Below, one piece after another: positions 18,298 to 26,858 of a stretch of DNA of 49,152 bases (position 1 is the first letter of the stretch; each line of letters starts with the position of its first letter). The notes below the pieces were generated by a model. The model searched no databases and was not told where the DNA came from. It saw nothing but the letters and a program-made list of their open reading frames with translations. Location of the stretch: contig JAFYVL010000039.1 of NCBI GenBank assembly GCA_017549125.1, forward strand, positions 1-49,152. The letters are read 5' to 3'. The position numbers and the translations under genes are program-made. Source of the DNA: Oscillospiraceae bacterium (GTDB taxonomy: Bacteria; Bacillota; Clostridia; Oscillospirales; Oscillospiraceae).

Positions 18298-20715
18298 TTA
18301 AGCGATTGCCTTGTCAGAGAAGAAGCTGTACCAATCCGGATCTTGGGGATCAGGACACAGATCATCATGGTGCCATGCCGTAGTGCCGTCCTTATTGACG
18401 GTCACCTGGCCGAAAGCCACACTGATCAGATCTGTGGGTCGGCTACCACCAAACTCTGCCCAGGGAACGAATACCTCGATGCAGTAGCCTGTATCGGTTT
18501 TCCGTGCGCCGGACAAAATGTTAGGTGTGCGGAAATCTGCATAAGCACCGTTTTCACCCTTGCGGAAGAGCATATTGCCTGCTGCATCCACCAGGATGGT
18601 ACGATCCTTGGCATCGGGATTGCCGCCGTTACAATCATAGTCCATATAGATCTCGATACTGCTGTTCTGGAAGGGCTTATCGCCACCGGTATACACACGG
18701 TTATCGGCCACAGTAAAGCCGAAATAGCAACCCTTGTCCGTCCAGAACCAATTGACAGATACGCTGTCGCTGTTAAAGCGATGCACCGCTGTGCCGTCCC
18801 AATGCTCTTCATTGATACGGCCATCCAGCATGATCTCGGGCTTTTCTACCGGATCGCCCAGGAATTCGCCAATATAGGTCTGGGTAAAGTCGCTGTACAG
18901 GTCGGGTTTCTGAGGATCGGTACACCAGCCATCATCATGCCAAGCTGTGCCCTTCTGACCGGCAGCCAAGGTAACCTGACCCAGAGCAATACCCATCTTT
19001 TCCGGCTTCTTGATACCCAGCTCCACCCAGGGAATGTACAATTCCACATTGTAGCCTGTATTGGTTTTCTTCACACCGGATTGAATCCGGTTCGTACCAA
19101 AGTCAATATACTTGCCGCCAATACCCTTACGGAACAACATATTTCCGGCCGCATCCACCAAAATGGTACGGTCATGGTCATCGGGCTTGCCACCGTTCTT
19201 GTTAGCATCCAGATAAACCTCAATACTGCTGTTTTCAAAGGGTTTTGCACCGTTGGTCTTTACATAGTTGTCTGCAACGGTGAAGGCCATGTAACAGCCA
19301 CGGGCTGTCCAGAACCACTGCACTTTTACACTATCTTTATGATAAGTAAAGCTGGGTGTGTTCTTCCATTTTGCTTCGCTGAATGCGCCGTCCAGGTTCA
19401 CTTCCGGATCGGGAGCAGGCTCTACTGCGCCTTCAATACCCTTTGCCGTCATGTTGATATAGGTATCCGGCACCTGAGGATCTGTGCCAATACCGCTCCA
19501 GGAGATCAGTCGGCTACCGTCTGCGTTGAACTTGCCGTCCCAATCCACAGAACCGAAGCTAACCTTCACGCTCTGGGGAGCAAATTCATAGTTCAGATCT
19601 GCCCAAGGCACAAACACTTCCACCGCATAGCCGTCCTGGGTTTCGCAAGTACCGGCGAACACATTGTTCATCACATTGTTCCATTCGCCGTCGCCCACAC
19701 CACGGAGGACTTCGATATTGCCGGCCGCATCCACACGAACCTGCACATCGTCCGTATCGGGCTTCTTGCCGCCATTGGACAAAGCATCCATGTAGATTTC
19801 CACAGAGTCATTGAGGAATACGGAGTTGCCGTCCACGCTGACCACATCATCCCGCATCTCAATGAAGAAATAACAGCCCTTCTCGTCAAAGTGGTTCTTG
19901 ACAGTACCGCGGCCGCCATCTGCGAAGGCATAGACCAGCTTACCTGCCCATGCGCTGTCGGTGTCCTTGCCGTCCAGATTCAGATTGGACTGGTTCACCT
20001 TCCGGAAATATTCCACGGAATTGGTGTCACGGTACAATTTTAAATAGGTATCGGGAGATTGGACATTGACGCCGGGTGCGCCACGCCAGATCTCACGGAC
20101 GTTGCTGCGGCAACCAACCAGACCGAAGGCGATACCGTAGTCCACTTGGGGCTCACCGCCCAGCTGGGAATAGGGAATGAACATTTCTACGCAGTAGTTG
20201 TTGTTCTCATCCCAGATACCGACCTCGCCGTTGACCTTCACAGCGTAGTTCTTGATCAGGCTGTCCTCATGCCACTTACCGCTGCTACCGCGACGGCTGA
20301 GACTCTGCTCGTTAATGTCCATGAAGATCTGCAGATGCTCGTTTTCGGGCTGTGTACCACCCTTACCGCTGTAATCCAGATACACCTCGAAAGAGGTATT
20401 ATCATAGACCAAGGTACTGGTTGCCCACAGTTCCGGGTCGTTGACCACTGCGCCCACATAGACACCGCTTTCGCCATAGAAAGCCTTAACCGTAGCGTTG
20501 ATCTCATCACCGAAGGTAAATTCCTTCAGATTTTCCCATTTGCTGTCATCCAGCACACCGTCCAAGGTAATTTCAGGCTTTTTGTAGCCTGTCTCCACCA
20601 GGAAGGGGTTTGCGTCTGCCTTGGCCTTGTAGTCCTTGGGCAAGGAATTACTACAAGCAGTCAGACCCAGTAGCACCAAAGCCAGAAGCCAAGGAAGCCA
20701 TTTTCTTTTATTCAT
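18298..20715 (-). CDS. Lipoprotein of four tandem CBM9-like domains
   Basis: An 805-residue lipoprotein with no catalytic domain seen. The start is ATG 20715, five bases after AAGGAGG; the frame runs 22 codons further upstream, into the permease gene, without a ribosome site. The lipobox is LGLTAC (Cys about 21). Four homologous CBM9-like domains start near 48, 242, 438 and 623, each with (V)xLDGxxxExxWxx, a central SSxEVYLDxxxxGG, ILVDAAGNMLFRKG or a variant, and a xGYxxExxxPWxExG strand. CBM9 domains bind reducing ends of plant polysaccharide chains in some xylanases; related sandwiches occur in many surface proteins. It lies directly after the permease genes, so capture of oligosaccharides next to the importer is plausible. 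Confidence 0.82.
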   Translation of the reverse strand: MNKRKWLPWLLALVLLGLTACSNSLPKDYKAKADANPFLVETGYKKPEITLDGVLDDSKWENLKEFTFGDEINATVKAFYGESGVYVGAVVNDPELWATSTLVYDNTSFEVYLDYSGKGGTQPENEHLQIFMDINEQSLSRRGSSGKWHEDSLIKNYAVKVNGEVGIWDENNNYCVEMFIPYSQLGGEPQVDYGIAFGLVGCRSNVREIWRGAPGVNVQSPDTYLKLYRDTNSVEYFRKVNQSNLNLDGKDTDSAWAGKLVYAFADGGRGTVKNHFDEKGCYFFIEMRDDVVSVDGNSVFLNDSVEIYMDALSNGGKKPDTDDVQVRVDAAGNIEVLRGVGDGEWNNVMNNVFAGTCETQDGYAVEVFVPWADLNYEFAPQSVKVSFGSVDWDGKFNADGSRLISWSGIGTDPQVPDTYINMTAKGIEGAVEPAPDPEVNLDGAFSEAKWKNTPSFTYHKDSVKVQWFWTARGCYMAFTVADNYVKTNGAKPFENSSIEVYLDANKNGGKPDDHDRTILVDAAGNMLFRKGIGGKYIDFGTNRIQSGVKKTNTGYNVELYIPWVELGIKKPEKMGIALGQVTLAAGQKGTAWHDDGWCTDPQKPDLYSDFTQTYIGEFLGDPVEKPEIMLDGRINEEHWDGTAVHRFNSDSVSVNWFWTDKGCYFGFTVADNRVYTGGDKPFQNSSIEIYMDYDCNGGNPDAKDRTILVDAAGNMLFRKGENGAYADFRTPNILSGARKTDTGYCIEVFVPWAEFGGSRPTDLISVAFGQVTVNKDGTTAWHHDDLCPDPQDPDWYSFFSDKAIA

Positions 20716-20726
20716 TGTTTTCCTCC

Positions 20727-21569
20727 TTAGCCCTTCAATCCGGAAACTACCATGGAATCTACAAAATACCGCTGGAAGCAAATATACAGCACCAACAGCG
20801 GCAGACAGGAGATCACAGCACCGGCCATGATCATGGGATACTCACTGGTGGCCTCAGACATGTTGTTCAGAAGCCGCAATGCCAATTGAATGGTATAGTT
20901 TTCTTCGCTGTCCAAATAGATCAGCGGACCCATAAAGTCATTCCAAATGCCCATGAACCAGAAGATCACCTGCGCTGCAATAGCAGGCTTCATGGTGGGC
21001 AGCATGATCTTGCGGAAGATGGTGATCCATCCTGCGCCGTCGATCTTTGCCGCATCGATCAGTTCATTGGGAACACCGGCCAAATACTGCCGGAAGAAGA
21101 ACATCATGGTGATATTACCCAGCGTACCGGGCAAAATCAAGGGAATAAAGCTGTCGATATAGCCTGCCTTGCCCCAAACCAGATACTGGGGGATCAAGGT
21201 GACCATGCCGGGGATCATCATGGAGCTGAGCAATGCCATAAACAGAAAATTCTTCTTGGGAATATCCATTTTGGCAAAGGCAAAGGCTGCCATGGCAGAG
21301 GACAGAGTACCAAACAGCAGCACCGGAATGGCAATAGTCAAGCTGTTCTTAATACCGCTGAGCAAGGGAGCAACCTCCCAAACCTCTGTGTAACCTTCCC
21401 AGTTGAAAGGATCGGGAATCCACTTGGGCGGAAATTCCAATGCGCTCATTTTATCCTTCAAGGATGTGGAAATCATCCAGATGAAGGGAAAAAGCATGGT
21501 CAAAGACACCAGGATCATAATAATATGGATCACGGTGTTGACCAATCGTTCTTTTGTACGAATTTTCAT
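20727..21569 (-). CDS. CUT1 sugar ABC transporter permease, MalG/AraQ type (system 1)
   Basis: Inner-membrane permease of a carbohydrate ABC importer, 280 residues with about six hydrophobic segments. The EAA loop that contacts the ATPase is ELIDAAKIDGAGWITIFRKI followed by MLPTMKPA. The N-terminus KERLVNTVIHIIMILVSLTM and the C-terminal ending near FVDSMVVSGLKG are typical of MalG-type partners. The start is ATG 21569, 12 bases after the partner permease stop. Its own stop overlaps the ribosome site of the CBM9 lipoprotein gene, so the two are translationally close. No ATPase gene is present in the window; clostridial CUT1 systems often share an MsmX/MsmK-type ATPase encoded elsewhere. Confidence 0.92.
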   Translation of the reverse strand: MKIRTKERLVNTVIHIIMILVSLTMLFPFIWMISTSLKDKMSALEFPPKWIPDPFNWEGYTEVWEVAPLLSGIKNSLTIAIPVLLFGTLSSAMAAFAFAKMDIPKKNFLFMALLSSMMIPGMVTLIPQYLVWGKAGYIDSFIPLILPGTLGNITMMFFFRQYLAGVPNELIDAAKIDGAGWITIFRKIMLPTMKPAIAAQVIFWFMGIWNDFMGPLIYLDSEENYTIQLALRLLNNMSEATSEYPMIMAGAVISCLPLLVLYICFQRYFVDSMVVSGLKG

Positions 21570-21581
21570 AACACCGCCTCC

Positions 21582-22487
21582 TTAATGACTGCCGTCATAG
21601 ACCCAGCGCTTGGACATCTTGAACTGGATCAATGTTACCGCCATGATAAACAGGGACAACAGCCATGCCACAGCACAGGCAGCACCCATGTTATACTCTG
21701 TAAAGCCCTTCTGGTACAGGTAGTACACCACAGTCATTGCGGAATGCTCCGGGCCCAGACCGGTGATGATAAACTGATCGCCGAAGGCCTGCAAACCACC
21801 GATGACACCGGTGATAATTACATAGAAATAGGTAGGACTCATCATGGGCAGGGTCACATAGCGCAATTTGTGCCATGCGTTGCCACCGGCCACATCCACC
21901 ACTTCGTAATATTCCTTGGGCACATTCTGCAAACCTGCCAAAAACAGCAGCATGGTGTTACCCAGACCACGCCATACACCCAACAGGATCAAGGTGATCT
22001 TGACCATAGCCGGGTCGCCCAGCCAGTTAGGGCCGGGCTTACCGGTGATCTGCTGAATGATCATATTCAAAATACCGTACTCTGCATTGAAGATCCATCT
22101 CCACAGCAGCGCAATGGCCACGGTGGAAGTAACTGCAGGCAGATACACAATGACACGGTAAATGGTCTTACCACGCATTTTCCGGTTCAAAGCCAATGCC
22201 AGCAGCATTGCCAGGATCATACCCACAGGAATACCGATCATCAAATAGATGGTATTGCCCAGGGACTTCCAAAACAGCGGATCTTCCAGAACCTTTTTGA
22301 AATTTTCAAGTCCAATAAAGTTTTCTGTGCCTTCCAATATGTTCCAGTCCGTCATACTCATGTACAAGGAATAGCCCATAAAGAACAGGAAAAACACAGT
22401 AAATTGGAGAAAGATCGGCGCAATAAAGGCAAGACCCGCTCTACGCTCAGAGCGTCTCAGCTTGCTGGCCGTTCCTTTCTTTTTCAT
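21582..22487 (-). CDS. CUT1 sugar ABC transporter permease, MalF/UgpA type (system 1)
   Basis: Inner-membrane permease, 301 residues, partner of the MalG-type permease just downstream. It shows RRAGLAFIAPIFLQFTVFFL at the first membrane segment, FIGLENFKKVLEDPLFWKSL in the periplasmic-side region, and an EAA-type loop YEVVDVAGGNAWHKLRYVTL followed by PMMSP. The start is ATG 22487 after AGAGGTG. The gene lies 23 bases after the solute-binding protein gene and 12 before the next permease, a standard CUT1 order. EVV in place of the usual EAA is a small deviation. Confidence 0.92.
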   Translation of the reverse strand: MKKKGTASKLRRSERRAGLAFIAPIFLQFTVFFLFFMGYSLYMSMTDWNILEGTENFIGLENFKKVLEDPLFWKSLGNTIYLMIGIPVGMILAMLLALALNRKMRGKTIYRVIVYLPAVTSTVAIALLWRWIFNAEYGILNMIIQQITGKPGPNWLGDPAMVKITLILLGVWRGLGNTMLLFLAGLQNVPKEYYEVVDVAGGNAWHKLRYVTLPMMSPTYFYVIITGVIGGLQAFGDQFIITGLGPEHSAMTVVYYLYQKGFTEYNMGAACAVAWLLSLFIMAVTLIQFKMSKRWVYDGSH

Positions 22488-22510
22488 GGTTTTTCACCTC
22501 TGTTTTTTGC

Positions 22511-23857
22511 TTATTTGCCCTCGTCCAGACGCTCCTGCATCTTGGGCTGGATCTCCTTGACGAATTCTGCGGCAGTCATATCGCCGTTCCAGACCTTGCT
22601 GGACTCAGAATAGAAATAGGTAAACCAAGTGGTATTCTTGGTATAGTAAGTGGGCTTGAACTGACCCTTTTCTGCATCTTCGATGATGTTCAGGAATACC
22701 TGCTTGTTGGCGGGTGCCTTGTCCATAGCCAGATAGTCGTTCTTAGCCATGTCTACGATGTTGGGAACAGCCTGACCGGCCTCGTAGTTGTACTTCTGAG
22801 CCTCAACGTTCATGCTCAGGAACTCTGCCAACTCGTAAGCCAGCTGCTTCTGCTTGGAATCCTTGGATACGCACAAAGCGGCAGATGCCAGCCAAGTGAC
22901 ACCCTTACCGGTCTTGTCAGATACGGGAGTGGGCATAATGTCCCATTCAAAGCTTACGCTATCCCAGAAGGTAGCCTGGTCCCAGGGACCCATCCATGCC
23001 ATACCCACCTTACCGTTACACCAACGGGTAAACCAACCGCTGGCGCTATCCTCGGCTGCGGTAGGAGAAACACCATGCACCAGAGCCAGGTCTGCAACCC
23101 ACTGCATAGCCTCAGCAAACTCGGGGGTATCTACGGTAACCTGGGTGTGATCCTTGTTCAGGAAATCTGCGCCATTGGACCATACAGCAGATTCCAGGGT
23201 GTAGTTCGCAGTACCAAAGACCTTGTTAACGCCCTTACCGCTGGTCAGCTTCTTACAAACCTCTACGAACTCGCTCCAGGTCATGGGGACTTCGGGATCG
23301 GGCAGAGGAATGCCGTTGGCCTCGAACAGGGTCTTGTTGTAAACCATTGCCCAGGGACCCAGATCCTTAGGCAGACCGTACAGGTCGCCGGACTCTACGC
23401 CCACCTGATGGGTTGCGCTGTCATAACGGAAAATGTTCAGAGACTTCTCCCAAACGGTGGTGTTAGCAGCCACTTCGGAAGCCTGCATATAGGGAGTCAG
23501 ATTCTCCAGACGGCCTGCATCGACCCAGGAGTAGAACTCATCGGAGTGGATGTAGAACACATCGGGCATCTTGTTAGCAGCCAGCAAGGAGGTCAGCTTG
23601 ACCAAATAGTCTTCCTGGGAGCCGGGAATGTGCTGATAGTTGACCTTCACACCGGGGTGGGTCTTTTCGAACTCGTCGATCATGGAAGTAAAGATCTTCT
23701 TTTCGGCCAGAGAGCCCCAGCCTGCGAAGGTAATTACGGTGTTGCCTTCGTTGTCTACGCTTTCGCCGCCCAGGGTCTTACCCTTACCGCAGGCAGCCAT
23801 TGCCAGCACCATAACCAGAGCCAGCATCAGAGATACGATTCTTTTTGCCATTTTCAT
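22511..23857 (-). CDS. Extracellular sugar-binding lipoprotein of ABC system 1
   Basis: Family 1 (CUT1) solute-binding protein, 448 residues. The start is ATG 23857 after AGGAGG. The signal peptide ends at a lipobox, LAMAAC (Cys about 23). The mature part begins with the usual ITFAGWGSLAEKKIFTSMID strand-helix, with YLVKLTSLLAANKMPDVFYI (a typical CUT1 early motif) and GKVGMAWMGPWDQATFW later. It delivers an oligosaccharide to the two permeases encoded next to it. The ligand cannot be read from sequence. The high number of aromatic residues is consistent with sugar binding. It lies 19 bases after the GH2 gene. Confidence 0.92.
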   Translation of the reverse strand: MKMAKRIVSLMLALVMVLAMAACGKGKTLGGESVDNEGNTVITFAGWGSLAEKKIFTSMIDEFEKTHPGVKVNYQHIPGSQEDYLVKLTSLLAANKMPDVFYIHSDEFYSWVDAGRLENLTPYMQASEVAANTTVWEKSLNIFRYDSATHQVGVESGDLYGLPKDLGPWAMVYNKTLFEANGIPLPDPEVPMTWSEFVEVCKKLTSGKGVNKVFGTANYTLESAVWSNGADFLNKDHTQVTVDTPEFAEAMQWVADLALVHGVSPTAAEDSASGWFTRWCNGKVGMAWMGPWDQATFWDSVSFEWDIMPTPVSDKTGKGVTWLASAALCVSKDSKQKQLAYELAEFLSMNVEAQKYNYEAGQAVPNIVDMAKNDYLAMDKAPANKQVFLNIIEDAEKGQFKPTYYTKNTTWFTYFYSESSKVWNGDMTAAEFVKEIQPKMQERLDEGK

Positions 23858-23876
23858 TACGCTTTCCTCCTATAAA

Positions 23877-25598
23877 TTAACCAAAAATTTTTCTTAACGT
23901 TTCCACGGGAACCTTCGGTTCACGATTACCGTCCAGCAAGCCGTTGGTTTCCTGCTGTACATCCGTCAACTGGGTGTAGCAGAAGCCACGGACTCTGTTA
24001 TGGCTGCGGATAGCCTGCATAATATCACGCAGGTACACCACCATTTGGTCAGCATCGGCCATATCGTTGTTATAGCCCCAGCCGCCGTCGTTCTTCAGTT
24101 TGACACCGCCCATTTCTGTGATCATAATGGGCACTTGGTTATAGGTTTCACCTGCTGCATACACAGGCTTGAAATTCACGCTGCCACGCAATGTCTCCTC
24201 AATGTCGGCATAGCGGGTGGCGAAATTATCGGGAGTGATGTCATAGTCGTGGATGCCGCAGAAATCGGTCAGTTCCAGCTGCTCCCAGCCATCGTTAGAA
24301 CCAACCAGGCGGCTGTTATCCAGAGACTTCATCAGATAGTAGCCGGCCTTCACAAAGTTCTTCTGCAAGGGGTCGCCTACGATCTGATGGACACCCCAGC
24401 TTTCGTTAAAGGGAATCCAGGTAATAATACAAGGATGGTTATGGTCACGCTTCATGAAGGCCTGCATCTCAGCCAGGAACATCCGCTGACCCTCTGCAGT
24501 AAAGTCATAATTACTGGGCATCTCGCCCCAAACCAGCAGACCCAGCTTATCTGCCCAGTAGTAGTACCGGGGATCTTCGATCTTCTGGTGCTTTCTTGCG
24601 CCGTTGAAGCCCATAGCCTTGGTCAGCTCCACGTCTGCACGAATGGCATCGTCGGAAGGCGCGGTCATCAGACCCTCCGGCCAGTAGCCCTGATCCAGAA
24701 CCAGACGCTGATACAAAGGAGAATTGTTCAGATAGATCCGCTCGCCGCATACATGGATCTTACGCATACCGAAATAAGTATCCACCGTGTCGATCACCTG
24801 GCCGTCACGGATCATCTGTACCTGCACATCCAGCAGATTGGGGAATTCCGGAGTCCAGTACAGATCGAACACAGAATTAACACCATGCTCCACAAAACCG
24901 AAGCTGCACTCTGTGCGGCTGGCATTGGCAAACACGGTCATAGAACCCAGCACCTCGTCGCCCTTGCGAATGGTCAGCTGCAGATCACAGGGCTGTCCCT
25001 TCAGGGTACGGATCATGAAATATGCACGGCATTGATCCAGATCCGGAGTAATATGTATATCGGTGATATAATCCCGACCGGTGAACTCCATCCACACACT
25101 CTGCCAGATACCGGTGGTGTTGCGATAGAAGCAGGCACGGGGCTCTTTTGCCCACATCTGCTTGCCACGGGGAATTTCACGCTCATAGCTGTCCTCAGCC
25201 TTCACCACCAAAGTGTTCTCACCGGGCTGCAGCAATGCGCTGATCTCCAGATGGAAGGGGGTGAAGCCGCCTTCGTGGCTGCCGGCATACTGGCCGTTGA
25301 TCCACACCTTTGCCACATGATCCACCGCACCGAAATGCAGCAGCACAGAGCCTTCCAGCTCATGGGGGGCAACCACCAGACGGCGGCGGTACCATACGCT
25401 CTTAGAAGGCATATCGGTGTTGATGCCACTCAGTTCCGATTCATAGCAGAAAGGCACTTGAATGGTCTTATCAAAGGGAATTGCACCCAAGCCCTCTGCC
25501 TCATACCGATCCTCGGGATCGAAGGAAAACTCCCACTCTCCGTTTAGGGTCAGCCAGTTTTCTCTTGCAAACGCGGGGTTCGGTAATTCTGTACGCAT
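23877..25598 (-). CDS. Intracellular GH2 glycosidase (module 1)
   Basis: A 573-residue glycoside hydrolase family 2 enzyme without a signal peptide, so cytoplasmic. I prefer ATG 25598 (AAGGA seven bases upstream); GTG 25613 with GGAG is also possible. N-terminal sugar-binding jelly roll (NWLTLNGEWEFSFDP, VWYRRRLVV, HFGAVDHVAKVWINGQ, GGFTPFHLEIS), then an Ig-like domain, then a TIM barrel. The acid/base Glu is in PFNESWGV (about 398) and the nucleophile Glu in MITEMGG (about 494). GH2 includes beta-galactosidases, beta-glucuronidases and arabinofuranosidases; this is the short form without extra C-terminal domains. It probably works on imported oligosaccharides. It starts right after the regulator stop, so the two are co-transcribed. 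Confidence 0.9.
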   Translation of the reverse strand: MRTELPNPAFARENWLTLNGEWEFSFDPEDRYEAEGLGAIPFDKTIQVPFCYESELSGINTDMPSKSVWYRRRLVVAPHELEGSVLLHFGAVDHVAKVWINGQYAGSHEGGFTPFHLEISALLQPGENTLVVKAEDSYEREIPRGKQMWAKEPRACFYRNTTGIWQSVWMEFTGRDYITDIHITPDLDQCRAYFMIRTLKGQPCDLQLTIRKGDEVLGSMTVFANASRTECSFGFVEHGVNSVFDLYWTPEFPNLLDVQVQMIRDGQVIDTVDTYFGMRKIHVCGERIYLNNSPLYQRLVLDQGYWPEGLMTAPSDDAIRADVELTKAMGFNGARKHQKIEDPRYYYWADKLGLLVWGEMPSNYDFTAEGQRMFLAEMQAFMKRDHNHPCIITWIPFNESWGVHQIVGDPLQKNFVKAGYYLMKSLDNSRLVGSNDGWEQLELTDFCGIHDYDITPDNFATRYADIEETLRGSVNFKPVYAAGETYNQVPIMITEMGGVKLKNDGGWGYNNDMADADQMVVYLRDIMQAIRSHNRVRGFCYTQLTDVQQETNGLLDGNREPKVPVETLRKIFG

Positions 25599-25617
25599 AA
25601 TTGTATCCTTCACATGA

Positions 25618-26559
25618 TCACTCCGTTCTTTTATCTTTGTAAGTAAATTTCATTAGTATATTTTGCTGATAGTTGCCAAATTTTTCACCGAACAAATTCA
25701 CACCGCCACGGTTCACCGCATCGGGCTTGATACCGATCCGCAGAGTGAAATAATCGTCCTGTTCTACATTTAATTGATTCAACTTCACAGAAGATACTTT
25801 ATTCTCATCCAGATAAGTACCTCCGCTATTGACACGAATGGTTTTCAGCAGGCCATATTGGGTGGAGAAATCCGACCACCAATCGGGATTCAGCTTTCCT
25901 CGATGGCCACCAAAGTCACCCGGAGACACCCAGGTACACAGCTCCTTGCCGTTGATCCAGAAGGTAATGTCCGATGCCCAATCATTGCGGTAGTTGGGCG
26001 CTTCCGAACAGATCTCCAAACTGAAACTCAGACCCACAGGATCTTTGTCTTTTAAAAAGTAGTTAGGAATCCGATATTCCAGATAGCCTTCGCTGAACCA
26101 AACCATCTGGGCGCTGGCTCGAGCCGGGGAGAAAAATACACCGGGGGTATCGTCGGTTTCAATAATATTCTCCTCATTGGCCATGCCACAACTGGGTACA
26201 GCATGGCAATCCGTGAAACTGCCGATGGGAATATCCAGCACCGTGGACAATTCCTTATTGGCATCAAAGCCGCCTACATAGCTGATATTGATCTCGTCGA
26301 TCTTTCGGCTGATGATCTTGGAAGATCCATGCTGGGCAGATTGGGATTGCACGTGCACCAGGTCCGCCGCCTGTAAATGATTGATATGGAATGCCGCTGT
26401 GGAGGTGGGAATGTGCAGCCGTCTGGCAATTTCCGTGACGCTGTAACTGTTGATACTGACCAATCGCAGAATATCCCGACGGGTCTTGGAGGCCATGGCC
26501 GCCATGATTTTGTCCAGCCGTTCTTCCTCATCGATGGATAGGTGCATATATCTCGACAT
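25618..26559 (-). CDS. ArsR-type transcriptional regulator with large C-terminal sensor-like domain
   Basis: A 313-residue protein. The start is ATG 26559, nine bases after AGGGGG; ATG 26565 would be only three bases from it. Residues about 10-90 are an ArsR/HTH_20 winged helix: LDKIMAAMASKTRRDILRLV, then SVTEIARRLHIPTSTAAFHI as the recognition helix region. The remaining ~220 residues are rich in beta strands and aromatics (MVWFSEGYLEYRIPNYF, LSFSLEICSEAPNY, ITFWINGKELCTW, PDWWSDFSTQYG) and resemble a sugar-binding sandwich more than any metal-sensing ArsR tail, but I cannot name the family. Classical ArsR proteins are about 100 residues. First gene of module 1, so probably autoregulated through the palindromes upstream. 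It is most likely a repressor released by an oligosaccharide (inference). Confidence 0.8.
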   Translation of the reverse strand: MSRYMHLSIDEEERLDKIMAAMASKTRRDILRLVSINSYSVTEIARRLHIPTSTAAFHINHLQAADLVHVQSQSAQHGSSKIISRKIDEINISYVGGFDANKELSTVLDIPIGSFTDCHAVPSCGMANEENIIETDDTPGVFFSPARASAQMVWFSEGYLEYRIPNYFLKDKDPVGLSFSLEICSEAPNYRNDWASDITFWINGKELCTWVSPGDFGGHRGKLNPDWWSDFSTQYGLLKTIRVNSGGTYLDENKVSSVKLNQLNVEQDDYFTLRIGIKPDAVNRGGVNLFGEKFGNYQQNILMKFTYKDKRTE

Positions 26560-26586
26560 AGGCATCCGCCCCCTTCTCACGCTTTA

Positions 26587-26604
26587 TTACAACTTTTCTT
26601 GTAA
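26587..26604. promoter_or_regulatory. Candidate operator O3 (TTACAA-N6-TTGTAA)
   Basis: Perfect six-base half-sites around a six-base spacer, between the transcription start region and the regulator's ribosome binding site. It is 33 bases from O2, three helical turns, which would let two dimers bind on the same face. It shares AGTTGTAA on the minus strand with the other two copies. Confidence 0.6.
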
Positions 26605-26625
26605 CGGGTTACCTCCCCGTTACAA
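26599..26625 (-). promoter_or_regulatory. Leader hairpin formed by facing operator half-sites
   Basis: TTGTAACGGG (26599-26608) and CCCGTTACAA (26616-26625) form a perfect 10-bp stem with a seven-base loop. The stem is made of the inner halves of operators O2 and O3 plus four G/C pairs, in the 5' leader of the regulator message. There is no T-tract. It could be a third, larger protein-binding palindrome or an RNA structure affecting translation. Confidence 0.45.
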
Positions 26626-26637
26626 CTATACTTGTTA
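26620..26637. promoter_or_regulatory. Candidate operator O2 (TTACAA-N6-TTGTTA)
   Basis: Second copy of the palindrome, one base off perfect symmetry, lying roughly 35-50 bases downstream of the expected transcription start. Bound protein here would act as a roadblock. Confidence 0.55.
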
Positions 26638-26677
26638 TTTTGCACAATCTACCACTGCAGACCATGCCACAATTTGT

Positions 26678-26707
26678 ATAATACCACAGCACATCGCCCA
26701 ATGTCAA
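26678..26707 (-). promoter_or_regulatory. Strong sigma-A promoter of the module 1 operon
   Basis: Minus-strand TTGACA (26707-26702), 18-base spacer, TATTAT (26683-26678), placing the transcript start near 26671 and giving a leader of about 110 bases before the regulator start at 26559. Operators O2 and O3 lie downstream in the leader and O1 lies about 35 bases upstream of the -35 box, an arrangement suited to looping repression. Confidence 0.75.
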
Positions 26708-26742
26708 CCAGTTTTCCCTCGATATTTTTACCAAATTATTCA

Positions 26743-26760
26743 TTACAACTTCAGTTGATA
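26743..26760. promoter_or_regulatory. Candidate operator O1 (TTACAA-N6-TTGATA)
   Basis: Third, least symmetric copy of the palindrome, upstream of the promoter. It keeps the complete AGTTGTAA half on the minus strand. Its position upstream of the -35 box could allow looping to O2/O3 or weak activation. Confidence 0.5.
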
Positions 26761-26810
26761 CCCCCCTCCCGTTTTACCTGTGTTCTGTGTGTTTCTGTCT
26801 CCCCTCTTAT

Positions 26811-26846
26811 AAAAAATCTGCCAATTGCAACCAGCAATTGGCAGAT
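26811..26846 (-). terminator. Intrinsic terminator after the intracellular GH43 gene
   Basis: On the minus strand a 13-bp stem (ATCTGCCAATTGC with GCAATTGGCAGAT, 26846-26816) with a five-base loop is followed by six T bases (26816-26811). It lies 13 bases after the stop codon at 26859 and separates module 2 transcription from the module 1 promoter. Confidence 0.85.
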
Positions 26847-26858
26847 GATTATGCATGA

